This document shows, piece by piece, positions 44,548 to 55,669 of a DNA stretch of 64,000 nucleotides; position 1 is the stretch's first letter, and every line of letters begins with the position of its first letter. Origin of the DNA: Flectonema sp. DT1601 (taxonomy: Eukaryota; Euglenozoa; Diplonemea; Diplonemida; Diplonemidae); NCBI GenBank assembly GCA_964019425.1, contig OZ025825.1, positions 1 through 64,000 on the forward strand, given 5' to 3'. Below the pieces are notes generated by a model, which saw only the letters and a program-made list of their open reading frames with translations, had not been told where the DNA came from and did no database searches. Both the position numbers and the translations under genes were made by a program.

Positions 44548-46773
44548 TCATGAGGGTAATGTATCCGTCCGCAAACTTGATAATGAAGCAGGTGGAGGTG
44601 GTGGAGGGACTGGAGGAATACTAATTGGCGGGATATTCGGAGACGGTGTCACTGATGGTGATCGCTGCTGTGCTTTCAAGAGAACCAATATCTGTCCGAG
44701 TGTCCTTTGCATTTCATCAATTTTCCTTTCCTGTCGATCTAGTCGAGTGTGAACGTGATTTTGATTCTTACCAACTTCATTTAGGTTATTCAATACGAGT
44801 TTTCGTTGTTTGTTCTCCTGCATTACATCCATTGCGGCTGCACGCCATCTCTCTCGACCACCTGCACGTCCCCGTTTACCAAATGGATATGCAGCGCTGC
44901 CAGTTGAAGCAGTCTCACTGCAACTGTCACTGTCGATGAGCGATGTCAGTGAACCTCCGTAATCATCAGCGCTGTCTACGTGACTTAATGGAGGGGACTT
45001 CAAGACCTCGGGGAGAGGTACACCACCAGATGGCCGATACCGCATTTTAAAACTCCGCCCAGTCACGCCACCATTCGCATGAGTAAACGGGGCCCGTGAT
45101 GCAGATTGCGATGGAGGATCACTCGCGGTGACAAGACTTTTAACAATATCAACCAAATGCTTTGTGGAGGCTGCTGTTCGTACAGCTGATCCATTACTTG
45201 CTTGTGATTGATAAGACATGTCTGACACAATACTCGCCTTGTCACTACTGGACGAACTCGGAGGTTGAGATTGTTTTGGAGAAAGGGATACCGCGTACCG
45301 CGATGGGGGGCTTTCTTGACTTGTTGGGCGGCCTCCAGAATCGCGAGTTTGAGTAACACGGCGGGTAGCTCCCAAGGCTGTTTTCTTATTCGCGCGAAGC
45401 TGAGCTGATAAATCCTCATCAGCAGGTCTCATCATATATTGAAGTACCGTATTCTGCGCTAAGATATCTGATGTGTCAGCCTGAAGGACATCAAGTACTG
45501 ATATGTCAGCCCATGAAGTACCTCCATCTTCTCCACTTCTAACTCTCTTTAGAGCTCTCACTGTATTAATTAGTCTCGAGTACGTTGAGTGAAGAACTCT
45601 AGTCTTTGTATCTGCTGTAAACCACGACATCACACTCTTGTGTTCTGGAACATTAGGACCAGCTTTAGAGAGGAGGTAATTGTAATGAATAGTTCGAGTG
45701 ATGATAGTAGCGGAGAGGTCTTTAATACGATGAGATGCCTGCACTTCACAGAGGAACATAATAATTTGTTTTTGAATGCGAGTGAGAGCGAGTTTGTGTT
45801 GTACAACAGAAACGAGTACAGCGGATGCGATGATACCAAAAATAGCAGAAACAACTCCGACAAGTTTTCCCAACCAAGACTTGGGAACTATGTCTCCGTA
45901 CCCTACTGTTGTAAAGGTAACAATTGTAAACCACATCGCATTGTCCATCCCCCAGTCGTCTTCAGAACGCTCAACAAACCAAGTCGCAGTCGATAGAATA
46001 CCAAATCCAATTAAAGCAGAAATAATCATCGTTACAATCGGATGCTTAAATAACAACATTTTATAAATAAACCAGGGACCGATATTCTCTCCTGCCAACG
46101 CTGCCACCAACGCACCTCCTGTACTCGACACGAAAGTGTAATGCGTTATAGTTCTTAGTCCTTCTAAACTACGCAACAACACAACAGCGTTTATCGCTCT
46201 GTACTTACCTTCAGAGAAGTCTGCTATAACTGGAGGTGCGTGAATTAATATCAACCCGCAGTGAGCGAGTGTCGTCATAAGTAAAGGAGAAGTTGAAAAA
46301 GTTGGATACATTTTTGAATACTCACAATGAGAAACAATCTTCTTCTCATACCAAGCGTAATAAAGTCTGATTGTTGTAAAGATATGAACAGCCGTCACAA
46401 CTGATAAACAAATGTCGAGTACTATCGATCTGAGTGTGAAGTTAATTACGGAAATAGCGATAGCCACAAGAGCGAGAGTCACCGCAATGATATTTGATTT
46501 CTTCTCTGCATTCGCCAGTCGGAATGATGCAGCAAGAATAGTCAGTGCTTTACTACCAGCAGTACCTTCTGCAAATTGCTCTTTCCAGGTTTCCCACCAA
46601 TCACGTAACCGATTTCGGTTCATTTTTACAAGAAACGGTGCTGGTGTTGGAGCTTTGCTTCCATCTGGAGTTTCTCCGTTTTCATGTCCCAGAGATATGC
46701 TATCTGACCCAGCACCGTCTGAACCACCTTCACCTTCACCTACAATAACATCTACGGAATTCATTTCCTGCAT
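44548..46773 (-). CDS. SK-type (calmodulin-gated) potassium channel
   Basis: 741 aa, one exon, ATG start, TGA stop. Six predicted membrane segments between about residues 95 and 325, a pore loop with the K+ selectivity filter TVGYGD near residue 292, and a Trp-bearing pore helix (AMWFTIVTFTT). Directly after S6 comes VQHKLALTRIQKQIIMFL then RIKDLSATIITRTIHYNYLL, which aligns with the calmodulin-binding domain of animal SK channels ([21 protein letters not shown]). This suggests gating by intracellular Ca2+ through calmodulin at the plasma membrane. The C-terminal 330 residues are Ser-rich and low-complexity, with a short coiled coil (LNNLNEVGKNQNHVHTRLD) and a proline-rich end. Confidence 0.85.
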   Translation of the reverse strand: MQEMNSVDVIVGEGEGGSDGAGSDSISLGHENGETPDGSKAPTPAPFLVKMNRNRLRDWWETWKEQFAEGTAGSKALTILAASFRLANAEKKSNIIAVTLALVAIAISVINFTLRSIVLDICLSVVTAVHIFTTIRLYYAWYEKKIVSHCEYSKMYPTFSTSPLLMTTLAHCGLILIHAPPVIADFSEGKYRAINAVVLLRSLEGLRTITHYTFVSSTGGALVAALAGENIGPWFIYKMLLFKHPIVTMIISALIGFGILSTATWFVERSEDDWGMDNAMWFTIVTFTTVGYGDIVPKSWLGKLVGVVSAIFGIIASAVLVSVVQHKLALTRIQKQIIMFLCEVQASHRIKDLSATIITRTIHYNYLLSKAGPNVPEHKSVMSWFTADTKTRVLHSTYSRLINTVRALKRVRSGEDGGTSWADISVLDVLQADTSDILAQNTVLQYMMRPADEDLSAQLRANKKTALGATRRVTQTRDSGGRPTSQESPPSRYAVSLSPKQSQPPSSSSSDKASIVSDMSYQSQASNGSAVRTAASTKHLVDIVKSLVTASDPPSQSASRAPFTHANGGVTGRSFKMRYRPSGGVPLPEVLKSPPLSHVDSADDYGGSLTSLIDSDSCSETASTGSAAYPFGKRGRAGGRERWRAAAMDVMQENKQRKLVLNNLNEVGKNQNHVHTRLDRQERKIDEMQRTLGQILVLLKAQQRSPSVTPSPNIPPISIPPVPPPPPPASLSSLRTDTLPS

Positions 46774-49400
46774 TTTAACTGATCGTCGACGGGGGTTTTT
46801 TCTTCGATTTTGTTACGTACGCTATGGTACCTATTGCGCCAGAACGATGTTACAAATCAATTCGATCATTTCATTTTGTTATTTCTGAGAGTGAAACGAG
46901 AAAAAAAAATCATGAAATTAATGAGCCGACACCTAAAAGAACTTCAATTTTGTGTTGCTATATAACCGACAGCTGTTCTTACAATTGACTTTATGACTGA
47001 AGAAAGAAGTATTTAAAAAAAATATTATGTTATTTCATAATTAACAACCATTAATAATAAACTTGCTGTGGTGAAGGGAGGGTTTTTTTTTTTTTTTTTT
47101 TTTTTTGGAAAAACGAAACGACTCGGATGATCTTTCAAAAGCTAATTAGAATTTACTTTCTCTTTTTTTTTTTTTTTTTTTTTGCAGAGAAGAAGACGCA
47201 ATTCACCTCCGACAACACACACGCAGGTTGGGAAATGATGAGCTAGCGATGAGGCCAATTGACATCACTAACCTTCACAGCTGTGACATTTGTCAAAAGA
47301 ACCAATAAAATCAGCAACACGACAGACAAGCATCTCGAGGTTTAAAAAAAAAAAAACGAAAAAAAAAAAAGAGAAATCTCTTCCTCTCTTTGGATAGTAA
47401 AAATAACTTGAGAATACTCACCAAAGTGGGGGGTCGTCAATCGACCACAGGTGGTGACATCCTGACGACAATGACAATAAAAGTAATCGAGTTACCAATC
47501 CAAAACTACGAGATTCGGGGAATGATTTAATAAAAGATACCTTAACTAAATAATATATCGTAGTGCTGACCAGTAGAATAGAATATCATAAAAAACTAAT
47601 ATAATTTTAGTAAACCTGTTGGAGGAGCAAAAAAAAAAAAAAAAAAAACACTATTTTCAAACCATAACGCCTTAAGCAAAAAACATGAAAGCTGACAGCA
47701 GATGGTACAGTGTTGTGTAGTATTAGTTGTGAACACGCGAAAGTTTGAAACACAAGAAAGCAAAAACGGCTGCAGATTAACTGAAAACGCATTGCTCAAG
47801 AAGAGCAAACCACAAGTCACACACATAAGAGACTCAACACAGAGTACTAGTCATCCGTATGATACCGTGAGATCAGGTGAGCAATCAACGGTAAGGGGAA
47901 CGAATAAAAGCACACGACACGACTAGGGCAACTCTTCATGTGTTGTTGCAGTCGATCAGTCGATGTGTGTTGTATGGCTCTCTTGTTTGAGTCTACAGGA
48001 GTCACAACTATTACCTTTCCCACACACACTATTCTATTATAAGGCAGACAATTATCGTACCAACGTAGACAACATTCCGTTGTTGACCATTTGACACTAC
48101 CAAAAAGAACTTACCAAAAGAGAGCAAAGAAGTGTTGGTTTTCGCTATCATTTCTGCTACGTAACTGGGGTAACCTTCCTTTTTTAAGCAACATGAGATT
48201 TTTAATTTCTTTTTAAGAAAAAAACAAATTAAAAAAAAAAACTCATGATCTGGAAAAGAAGTTTATTTTTCACTGATGAGGCTTCTTGTCTTGAGTCAAT
48301 CAGTACACCACCTTCTGAGTGTTTGGGTACGTAGCCCCCCCACCTAACGAATCACATAATCAACACAACAATTACTAAAAAGAATACTAATCATAACAAA
48401 CAATAAAAAAAAAAAAAGGGAAAAAAAAAAAATTATAAAAAAAAATAAACAAGGATGTAAACTCCAGCCACCGTAAAGGAACATGTGAGTATCAGTGAAA
48501 GAGGGTAGAATTTTAGAGTGGATTTCTGCGAAAATAGCGTACTTTCCACTTGTAATTACTCTCAGGTAGTTGTTGTGATCACATCCATGAATGAAAGGGA
48601 AAAAAGAGGCTTTTCAAACTCAAGTTAAAAATAAAAAAAAAATAAATAAAGGCATCCGTACCAATATGATTACTACCTTACAATTAACTACTTCAACTGT
48701 GCTGAGCAATTTTTTTTAAATAAGTTGTTGACCAGCTGGTTGATTTGAACATTTCCAGGGCTGGGGGGAAAAAAAAGTACGAAAGAAACATAATTATATG
48801 TGGGCAGTACGGCACCAGAATAATTTCAATCCTATACAAAACAACAACTGGTACGGTACACTTAATCAACAAGCCTGCTGCATTTTCCAGCATCAGGTTT
48901 TTTCTCACACAATCTCCACAGAATCGGAAAAGGTTTGTCCAACGCACAGCTGTGAGAACAATATTACTCACAACGTGCAAACGAAGAAATAATAATTTAA
49001 AAAAAAAAAAAAAAAAAGTAATAATAAATAATAATAAGAGGTGGAGGAGGAGGACGGAGAAAAAAAGGGAACATTTGATTGTCTTCCACACATTCGAAGA
49101 GTCGTTTCGAAGATTAGTTTGTAGGTCAGTCTTTTTGGGATACTTCTGAAATAGAACTTACTTAACATTCCAAAAACAAAATAACGACTGCTACTAACTG
49201 ATGACATCATTTTAATTATGAAATTAATTCTTTTTTTTTTTTTTCGTCGAAACAAAAAAAAAAAAAAAAAAAATGAAAACTCGTAATTAAATTACATTGA
49301 GGCGGGTAACTCTCGCAAAAAAAAAAAAAAAACGTTGAGAATTTCTCATTCTTATAGTTCAACGTTCCTCTTTATGAAACAAATAACTTTGTCATCATTA
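46774..49400. other. Intergenic, 2.6 kb, no gene seen
   Basis: Dominated by T and A runs (about 47086-47106, 47166-47183, 47631-47648, 48410-48436, 49003-49018, 49255-49273). No ORF with credible composition. Confidence 0.55.
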
Positions 49401-50954
49401 TTATCCCCTAAAGGTACCACTTGATTGTTTATTATTAATTGAAGGCAGATAACTTTCAGGATTCCGTGACCGTTGAACAGGAGCTGAAGTGGCAGGCGGA
49501 GCAGGTTGCATAGTTCCCGAAGCTGAAGCTCGATAATCCTTGATAAAAGGATGTTGGATTGCTTCTTCAGGTGTCAATCTATTCTCTGGTTGCCAAGCTA
49601 AACAGCATTTTATAAAATCAATAAACTGAGGATCAGAAGTTCGCAACGCATCTTTCAATCGCTTTTCATTCGGCCTTCGACGCCTACCACGACTATTAGG
49701 TACAATTCTAGCCTGTCCTGTATGATCAAAAAACTGCTTACGTCGAGGTGAGCTTTGAATCATTCTTGGAGGAGGCAGACCCAGAATTTCCATTATACAA
49801 AGCAGCTGATCTACCTCCGTCTCTCCAGGGAATAACGGATATCCAGTAGCTAACTCCGCGAGAGTACATCCAAAAGACCACATATCAATTGCCTTAGTGT
49901 ATGGTATTCCAAGGATTACTTCAGGGGCTCTATAAAACCGACTCTGCATGTATGTGTACAGTCGTTCTGTCTCAAAACAACTGCTACCAAAATCAATTAA
50001 TCTAATTGTTGCTCTATGTGCTTGCTTCAAAAGGATATTTTCTGGCTTCAAATCGCAATGAATAATATTCTGACGATAGAGATATGCGAGAGCCTTGAGG
50101 AGCTGAGCTGCGAATCTACGGACGAGATTCAGGTTAAGTGGTTGGAACTTATTAAGTTTTATAAATTCATAAATATTAATACTGTGAAGGTCAAATATCA
50201 TACAAATATGATCCCTAAACATAAAGTAGTCGTGTAGGCAGACTATGTTATTCTGTTGATTCTTATCGTGGTTGCGGAGGTGCTGCAAAAGACGAATCTC
50301 TATAAGCGCCTGTTTGTGAAACTTTCTCTTATTTCTAATTATTTTTATTGCGTACATTCTACCTGTTTTATGATCCAAACACTTCACCACCTGTCCAAAA
50401 GACCCTCGACCCAATCCGCTAATTATTTCGTAGCGGAAGAGAAGATGATCTCTCGGTACTATTTTATAGTCCCCCCTGTCGTCGTCAAATCCGTGATTGA
50501 TTCCTTCACGTGTCGGTGCGTAGAGTTTCGCAGGACACCCCGCATAGTAAATGTTTTTGTATTCAAGTATTTCAGACTTCTCGTACGGAGACAAGATTGC
50601 TTCGTATTTTGTGAGAGCAGCTGCGGTACTTATTGGAGCTGAAACCCCAACAGCGCTTTGATGAGATTTGCTTCCGTTCACAGCTGACGATACTGAGCTT
50701 GATGAAGTAGCAGCCAGCGTCTTGTTCTGAATTGGAGGTGCTATCTGTGAATGACTCTTCCCACTATTATTATTACCAACAACTGATATTCCAGCTAATG
50801 AAGTCGCTGTTGTCGGCTTCACAGCTCTACCAGTGTGATTGGAACCAGTCATCTCAAACTTCTTACGGACAGTCTCCGTCCCTTCTGAGACTCGACGGGG
50901 AGGTGGGCCATTTGGCTGATGCGGAATCAGCACCGACGGGATTCGCCGGTCCAT
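49401..50954 (-). CDS. Class II DYRK dual-specificity protein kinase (DYRK2/Pom1-like)
   Basis: 517 aa from the ATG at 50954; six further in-frame codons upstream follow a good splice-acceptor sequence (ttcttcag), so a 5'-UTR intron or leader acceptor may lie there. The Ser-rich N-terminus is followed by NAPA-like sequence (YKNIYYAGCPAKL) and a DYRK-homology box (GFDDDRGDYKIV). The kinase domain covers about residues 172-490: GRGSFGQV, AIKIIRNK, HCDLKPEN (Cys as usual for DYRKs), DFGSS, and the activation-loop YTYMQSRFYRAPE whose second Tyr is autophosphorylated in DYRKs. NAPA plus DH box indicates class II (DYRK2/3/4, Pom1, YAK-related). Likely role: Ser/Thr phosphorylation in cell cycle or polarity control. 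Confidence 0.88.
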   Translation of the reverse strand: MDRRIPSVLIPHQPNGPPPRRVSEGTETVRKKFEMTGSNHTGRAVKPTTATSLAGISVVGNNNSGKSHSQIAPPIQNKTLAATSSSSVSSAVNGSKSHQSAVGVSAPISTAAALTKYEAILSPYEKSEILEYKNIYYAGCPAKLYAPTREGINHGFDDDRGDYKIVPRDHLLFRYEIISGLGRGSFGQVVKCLDHKTGRMYAIKIIRNKRKFHKQALIEIRLLQHLRNHDKNQQNNIVCLHDYFMFRDHICMIFDLHSINIYEFIKLNKFQPLNLNLVRRFAAQLLKALAYLYRQNIIHCDLKPENILLKQAHRATIRLIDFGSSCFETERLYTYMQSRFYRAPEVILGIPYTKAIDMWSFGCTLAELATGYPLFPGETEVDQLLCIMEILGLPPPRMIQSSPRRKQFFDHTGQARIVPNSRGRRRRPNEKRLKDALRTSDPQFIDFIKCCLAWQPENRLTPEEAIQHPFIKDYRASASGTMQPAPPATSAPVQRSRNPESYLPSINNKQSSGTFRG

Positions 50955-51926
50955 AATTCCTGCGAATCCCACCTGAAGAAAAATTAAAAAGAGATAATTA
51001 AAAAAACTGAACCTTCCTGACTTCAGTTGTTATATCAAATTAACATCTGCCTCCAACATGACTGCGAAATGAAAAAAAACTAATGTCGCGAAACACTTCT
51101 TCAAATAGTTCAGAATAAGAATAATAAAAGAAGGGAAAAAAAAAATAGAAATTTCAAAACTTCGCTGTGGTGCTTTTCAAGTTCCGGAAATTCAAATTAT
51201 TTAAAAATAAAACAACAAAAAAATAAAAAAAAAAATAATAATAACGCAAAGCCTGGAAACAGCAAAACTATTAGAGGGAAGAATGACATTCACAAAATCA
51301 TTCCCTTCTTTACTTTTAACCTTTTCCGTCTGTAAAACACTAAGAAAAGATAGAACCTCCCATTCGCATTAAGCGAAAGGACTCGTCCTATCAATATTTT
51401 CCTCTGTGGGTGCTACCCACATTACTGATTACAGATTTTTCTCAAGACGCTTGACACAAACAGGAATCTGAACCCATCTGTACAGCAATTTCTTTTTTCT
51501 TTTCCATCTCTTTTTTTCCCCCCCCCCCACGACTTCAGTGATGCTTTTCAGGTCGAAAAAAGACACTTATGAGAGCAAAGGCCATGGTCAAAACGAAAGA
51601 AGCGGTTGAGCCATATTCCAAGTAATACCATAAAATAATATTGGAATACTACAAAGAGTAACAACACAACCTAAGGAATCAACATGGTGGGTAGTCACCA
51701 GGGGGATGGTGGTGTTTTAAGATTACTTAAATAGAACGGTTTGCCTATCTTTTAGAAACCTTAGTTTTTTTTTTTTTTTTTTTGGGGGAATTTCTGTTCG
51801 CAAAAAAAGTTGTATTCTCTTTTAAAATAGTAAAACGCAGCGAGGTGTCTGACCAACTCTTGTTTTGGAAAACACCAAAGTACGCCGCCAGACTGATGAA
51901 GAGTTGCGCGCATGACATGAGCTGTT
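50955..51926. other. Intergenic, about 1 kb
   Basis: Upstream of the kinase gene. AT-rich with A runs and a T/C tract at about 51508-51530. It probably holds the kinase promoter or a 5'-UTR intron. No ORF supported. Confidence 0.5.
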
Positions 51927-53009
51927 TCACTTATAACGAATTATGACGTCGCACAACGCTCTGAGACGTCTTCTCCTATCGGCATCACCTTCGGCTGCTT
52001 TCATAGCCTTTGCAGGCTCCTGTTTGGATTTATTAGTAAACAAATGTTAAGATGTTATTGTGATTAAATATAATTAGGTCTCACATACCTCGAGAAGGCA
52101 TATCCGCTTCTTGTCCTCCGAATCTGCGAAGAAATCCTTTCGATGTTGTTGAAAGAATTCGGTTTCAAAAAGCGTACTGAGGAGCCAGATGTACGTCTCA
52201 ACCATTTCGTCTCCAAGTCTGCTTCGGTACAACTCGAAGTGACGAAGTACGAGGGAGAGAAGTGATTTATCGAGGATGAGTCCGAGAATCTTATCCTCGT
52301 CAAGGCGTTCTATCTGAGCGAGGATAAGACGTAGGTAGGTAACGACAACTACCTCTTGAGACTCGCTATCATTTGAAGTGTTGACAGTCGCTGATTGTAA
52401 AACAGTTTCGATATGCGATAAGAACGCTGGCATGTCCAGCGTTTGAAGACTCTCAGTCGCTGTAAAAATACATCTTAGCAGTTCCCCTAACGAGTTCTCA
52501 AACATCTTCATTAAACTAGTCACATCAGTGTTCTCTGAGTCTCCTTGTTGACTGCGTTCATATGCAAAAGTTTTAAACTCAACCATCAGTCTCATTAATA
52601 AATTCGTTTTTGATTCTTCGATTATGTACCTGACGCATAGCTCATCACGTTCCCATACTGTTTATTGGAAAAGTTTACAACTTGTATGAGAGACACTAAA
52701 TAGAAGTATTTATAAACACATACCTGATCCTTCTCGTTTTACAACATCTTTACTCTCCATGGTAGCAACCTGACTCAAATGGGATATCAATTCAGTGACT
52801 TCCCTCCATTCGGCAGTAAGCACAGGGCTGTAAACCAATCTTCGGATTCTTTGGCGAAGATCCTGTTTGGTGTCTGATCTCGTCTGATGAATAATAACGA
52901 TAACGATAACATTAATACAAACCTGTGAGAGTCGTTTGTTCATCACATCGAGTGTGTCAGCGCAAGCATCTTGAGTTTGGTATTGATTTCCCTTTTCACC
53001 CCCCGACAT
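51927..53009 (-). CDS. Four-exon gene, unrecognised helical protein of 302 aa
   Basis: Exons 52923-53009, 52724-52883, 52089-52657 and 51927-52019 (minus strand), joined by GT-AG introns of 39, 66 and 69 nt. Summed exons total 909 nt, exactly 303 codons including the TGA, which supports the model. The 39-nt intron is a multiple of three and would add a hydrophobic VCINVIVIVIIHQ if retained, unlike its surroundings. Intron 3 has an ACTAAT branch-site-like motif near its acceptor. The protein is all-helical and acidic (WERDELCVRYIIEESK, LILDKSLLSLVLRHFELY, TYIWLLSTLFETEFF), resembling an armadillo/HEAT fold. I cannot name the family. The final exon (KAAEGDADRRRRLRAL) is the least certain. Confidence 0.7.
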
Positions 53010-55669
53010 TATTGAAATATGATCAGCAGCCCTGTTGATAAATAGAAATCATAAAAACAATAACAACAACACATTGCAAGTTGTAATCCATTCGATGCAT
53101 TGACTAACCTGTTAAAGAAGTAATCACAATAACCATCTTTCAGTCTGATAACTTTAACCTAAAGAGCAGAATGGTAATAGCGGGCGGTGGTAGAGGGAGG
53201 GAGGGAAAGTAATAAAACAGCTTTTCATCCAAGTTGACAGAGGTACGCAGATTGTCAATACACGTCCTCTGTTGATCTCGAAAAAAATGACGTTTTACAA
53301 AAAAAGAAGAAAATAATATAAAGTGGGAGAGCAAGATGCAACTCTAGGCCACACGAACTTTGGTCCTAACAGTGTAACAGCATCGATTGAAGGGAGGCTT
53401 GGATAATTATGCAAAGAGCTGCAATTTTCCGACGTTGGAGACATTCCCACTAACAATCAGCGTTAGTCCCCGTCTCGGAAAACTTTGATCCCACGCAGCT
53501 TATTAAGTATTCAGTTTTTCATTCTCAGGGGGCTGTCTGCGGTAATGAGCCTCAGCTTATTGTCCCTCGCAAACAGTTTTCACAACATTAGGGAAAGGGA
53601 GTGGGAGAAAAAACAAAATGAAAAAAAAAAAAAAAAGAACAGCCACAACAGCGACCTTGACAAACCAGCGTAAAGAATAAATTATGTTTTTTTGTTTGCT
53701 ATTCCGACCGCTGATGGACTTCTAGGAAATCAATCCGAGCGCTCAGAACTGTAAAAGCAGTCGCCGTGAATGTCGTTCCCAAATATTTTGGGTGGCTGCA
53801 ATGCACATTTTGATCGATCCAGGACGCGGAATATCCAAGCCGCCGGAGAAAAAAACAATCATCATGCACTTCTGGGGTGAGACTTGGACTTGGGAGGTAT
53901 GAAAGAAGTCAAATTCTTCCGTTTCGAAAGCAACACAACAAGAGACGGAACACAAACTATCCTTCTCATGAGGTTGCTGACGAACGTAATGAATTTGTTG
54001 ATTACTTTTTGTGTTCCTCAGCTTCTGACTCTTATTCCCGACTACGGAATACACAACACATCATTTAAATTAGTTTCATACAAAATGTAAGATCGATCGG
54101 AAATAACACAACCGATCATCAACAACACACAAACACACACGATGAAAGTACTACTTTGTAACGCGTTTAAAAAAAAAAAAAAGAAGAAAAGAGAACTTCA
54201 AGACGGTACAATAGAAAGAAAGCAAGCATCCCAACACCTCACATTACATCAACGTGAGTGAGATAACTTATAGTAAGAGTAATGAGCTCTCAATATGAAA
54301 AGTTTTTAAAAAAAAAAAAAGATTTTGAAACAGTGCGCTAAAAAGTAAATATAATAAAAAATTATAAATACTTTTGAGAAAAAATAAGGCGCCATGCGTG
54401 GTAGTTAACAACGACAACAACAAAACACTCGTCAGGTATTCTAATTGACTATCGACGTGTGTCACAAGAAATACTAATTTTAAAAAAATGAAGAAAATAT
54501 TAAAAGAAACCGCGGCTTGGAGCACATCCAAGAACTAACACAAAGTCCCTTAAAAAAAAGTTTCCGTTTTTTAGCTGAAGAGCGATGTAATAAAAAACAG
54601 TTATAAAAAAAAAAAAAAAAAAAAAAAAAACCACCTTGACTAACTCAGTGAAAAATTCATCCATGGTTTCCCCTTTGCAAGAATTAATCAAAAAATTTAA
54701 AAAAAAGAACGGCAGCAAAGACACCAGTAGACAAATAGAGACGTTTCATACAATTATTCTCTACGTGTTTTGTCTTTACCTTTAGCACCGTGGTGACAGC
54801 TGGGTTTTAACCAGTTTTAAGTAGAATAAATTATAAATTAAATAATAAAAGTGTAGCGATGCTCGAAGAAGGTCGTTGCTGAGGCTTTAATGATCAGCTG
54901 AATGGTAACTCTGTACCAACACTTCTTAAGAATAATAAAAAGTTATCAAATTTTTTTTTTAATGTAAATAATTCCTTGATGAGTTCTCACGGTAAACGCG
55001 AATACCAATTAAGGACTTGGAGAGCTCAAATAGTTGATTTGTGCTTCTCCCTATCATTGTTTGTTGTTAGTGTTCTGACGATGAAGTGAAGTCAGCAAAA
55101 CCAATTGTTTATTTGGTTAAAAAAAAACAATTGGCTTTTTTTTTTTGGTGTGCCAACGGCTTCATTAACACATAGGAAGAAAGCTTCCCCACCCACAATA
55201 GTTTCTTTTTTTCAAAGCGATTGTCGGAAAAAAAATTTCAAGCGAAAAGCGTAAATTTTCTAATTTCTTCAAGGAAAAAAAACTACTATGGTATTATCCA
55301 CACCTTTTTACCTTTCAGATAGATGATAGTCATACGACACCATAATAAATGGTTATTAAATATTAAATAGAGAAAAATCCTCTTTTTTTTTCCCCCTTTT
55401 TTTTTCGAATACTTTACTACTGCTGATGATTAAATTAGAATTTTTAAACATCATCTGGTAATCAATAGAGAGAGAGAGAGAGATGGAGAGATTGATTATG
55501 GTGCAGTTCAATATCACAACAAGAAATTGCAGTCATACCGGTGCATATTCCGTGTTATAACATTCAGGTATAGGTACCTGTTACTTCTCTCTTAGTGAGT
55601 TATGCAGCTGTTTTATGACACAGAAAAGATAACAGGAGATGGTATAAGAAAGGGGTAGTGATGGTCATC
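53010..55669. other. Intergenic, 2.7 kb, no gene seen
   Basis: Several homopolymers (A run at about 54606-54630 is the longest) and a GA repeat near 55467-55485. Short ORFs here have low-complexity or tract-derived sequence and no recognisable domain. Confidence 0.5.

Noticed and set aside
53743-54090. Overlapping short ORFs on both strands near 54 kb
   Set aside because: Mutually overlapping frames with no domain, no homologous feel and no splice-site support.
55465-55490. GA repeat as a promoter GAGA element
   Set aside because: It lies downstream of the LRR gene 3' end and far from any start; a simple repeat is the plainer reading.
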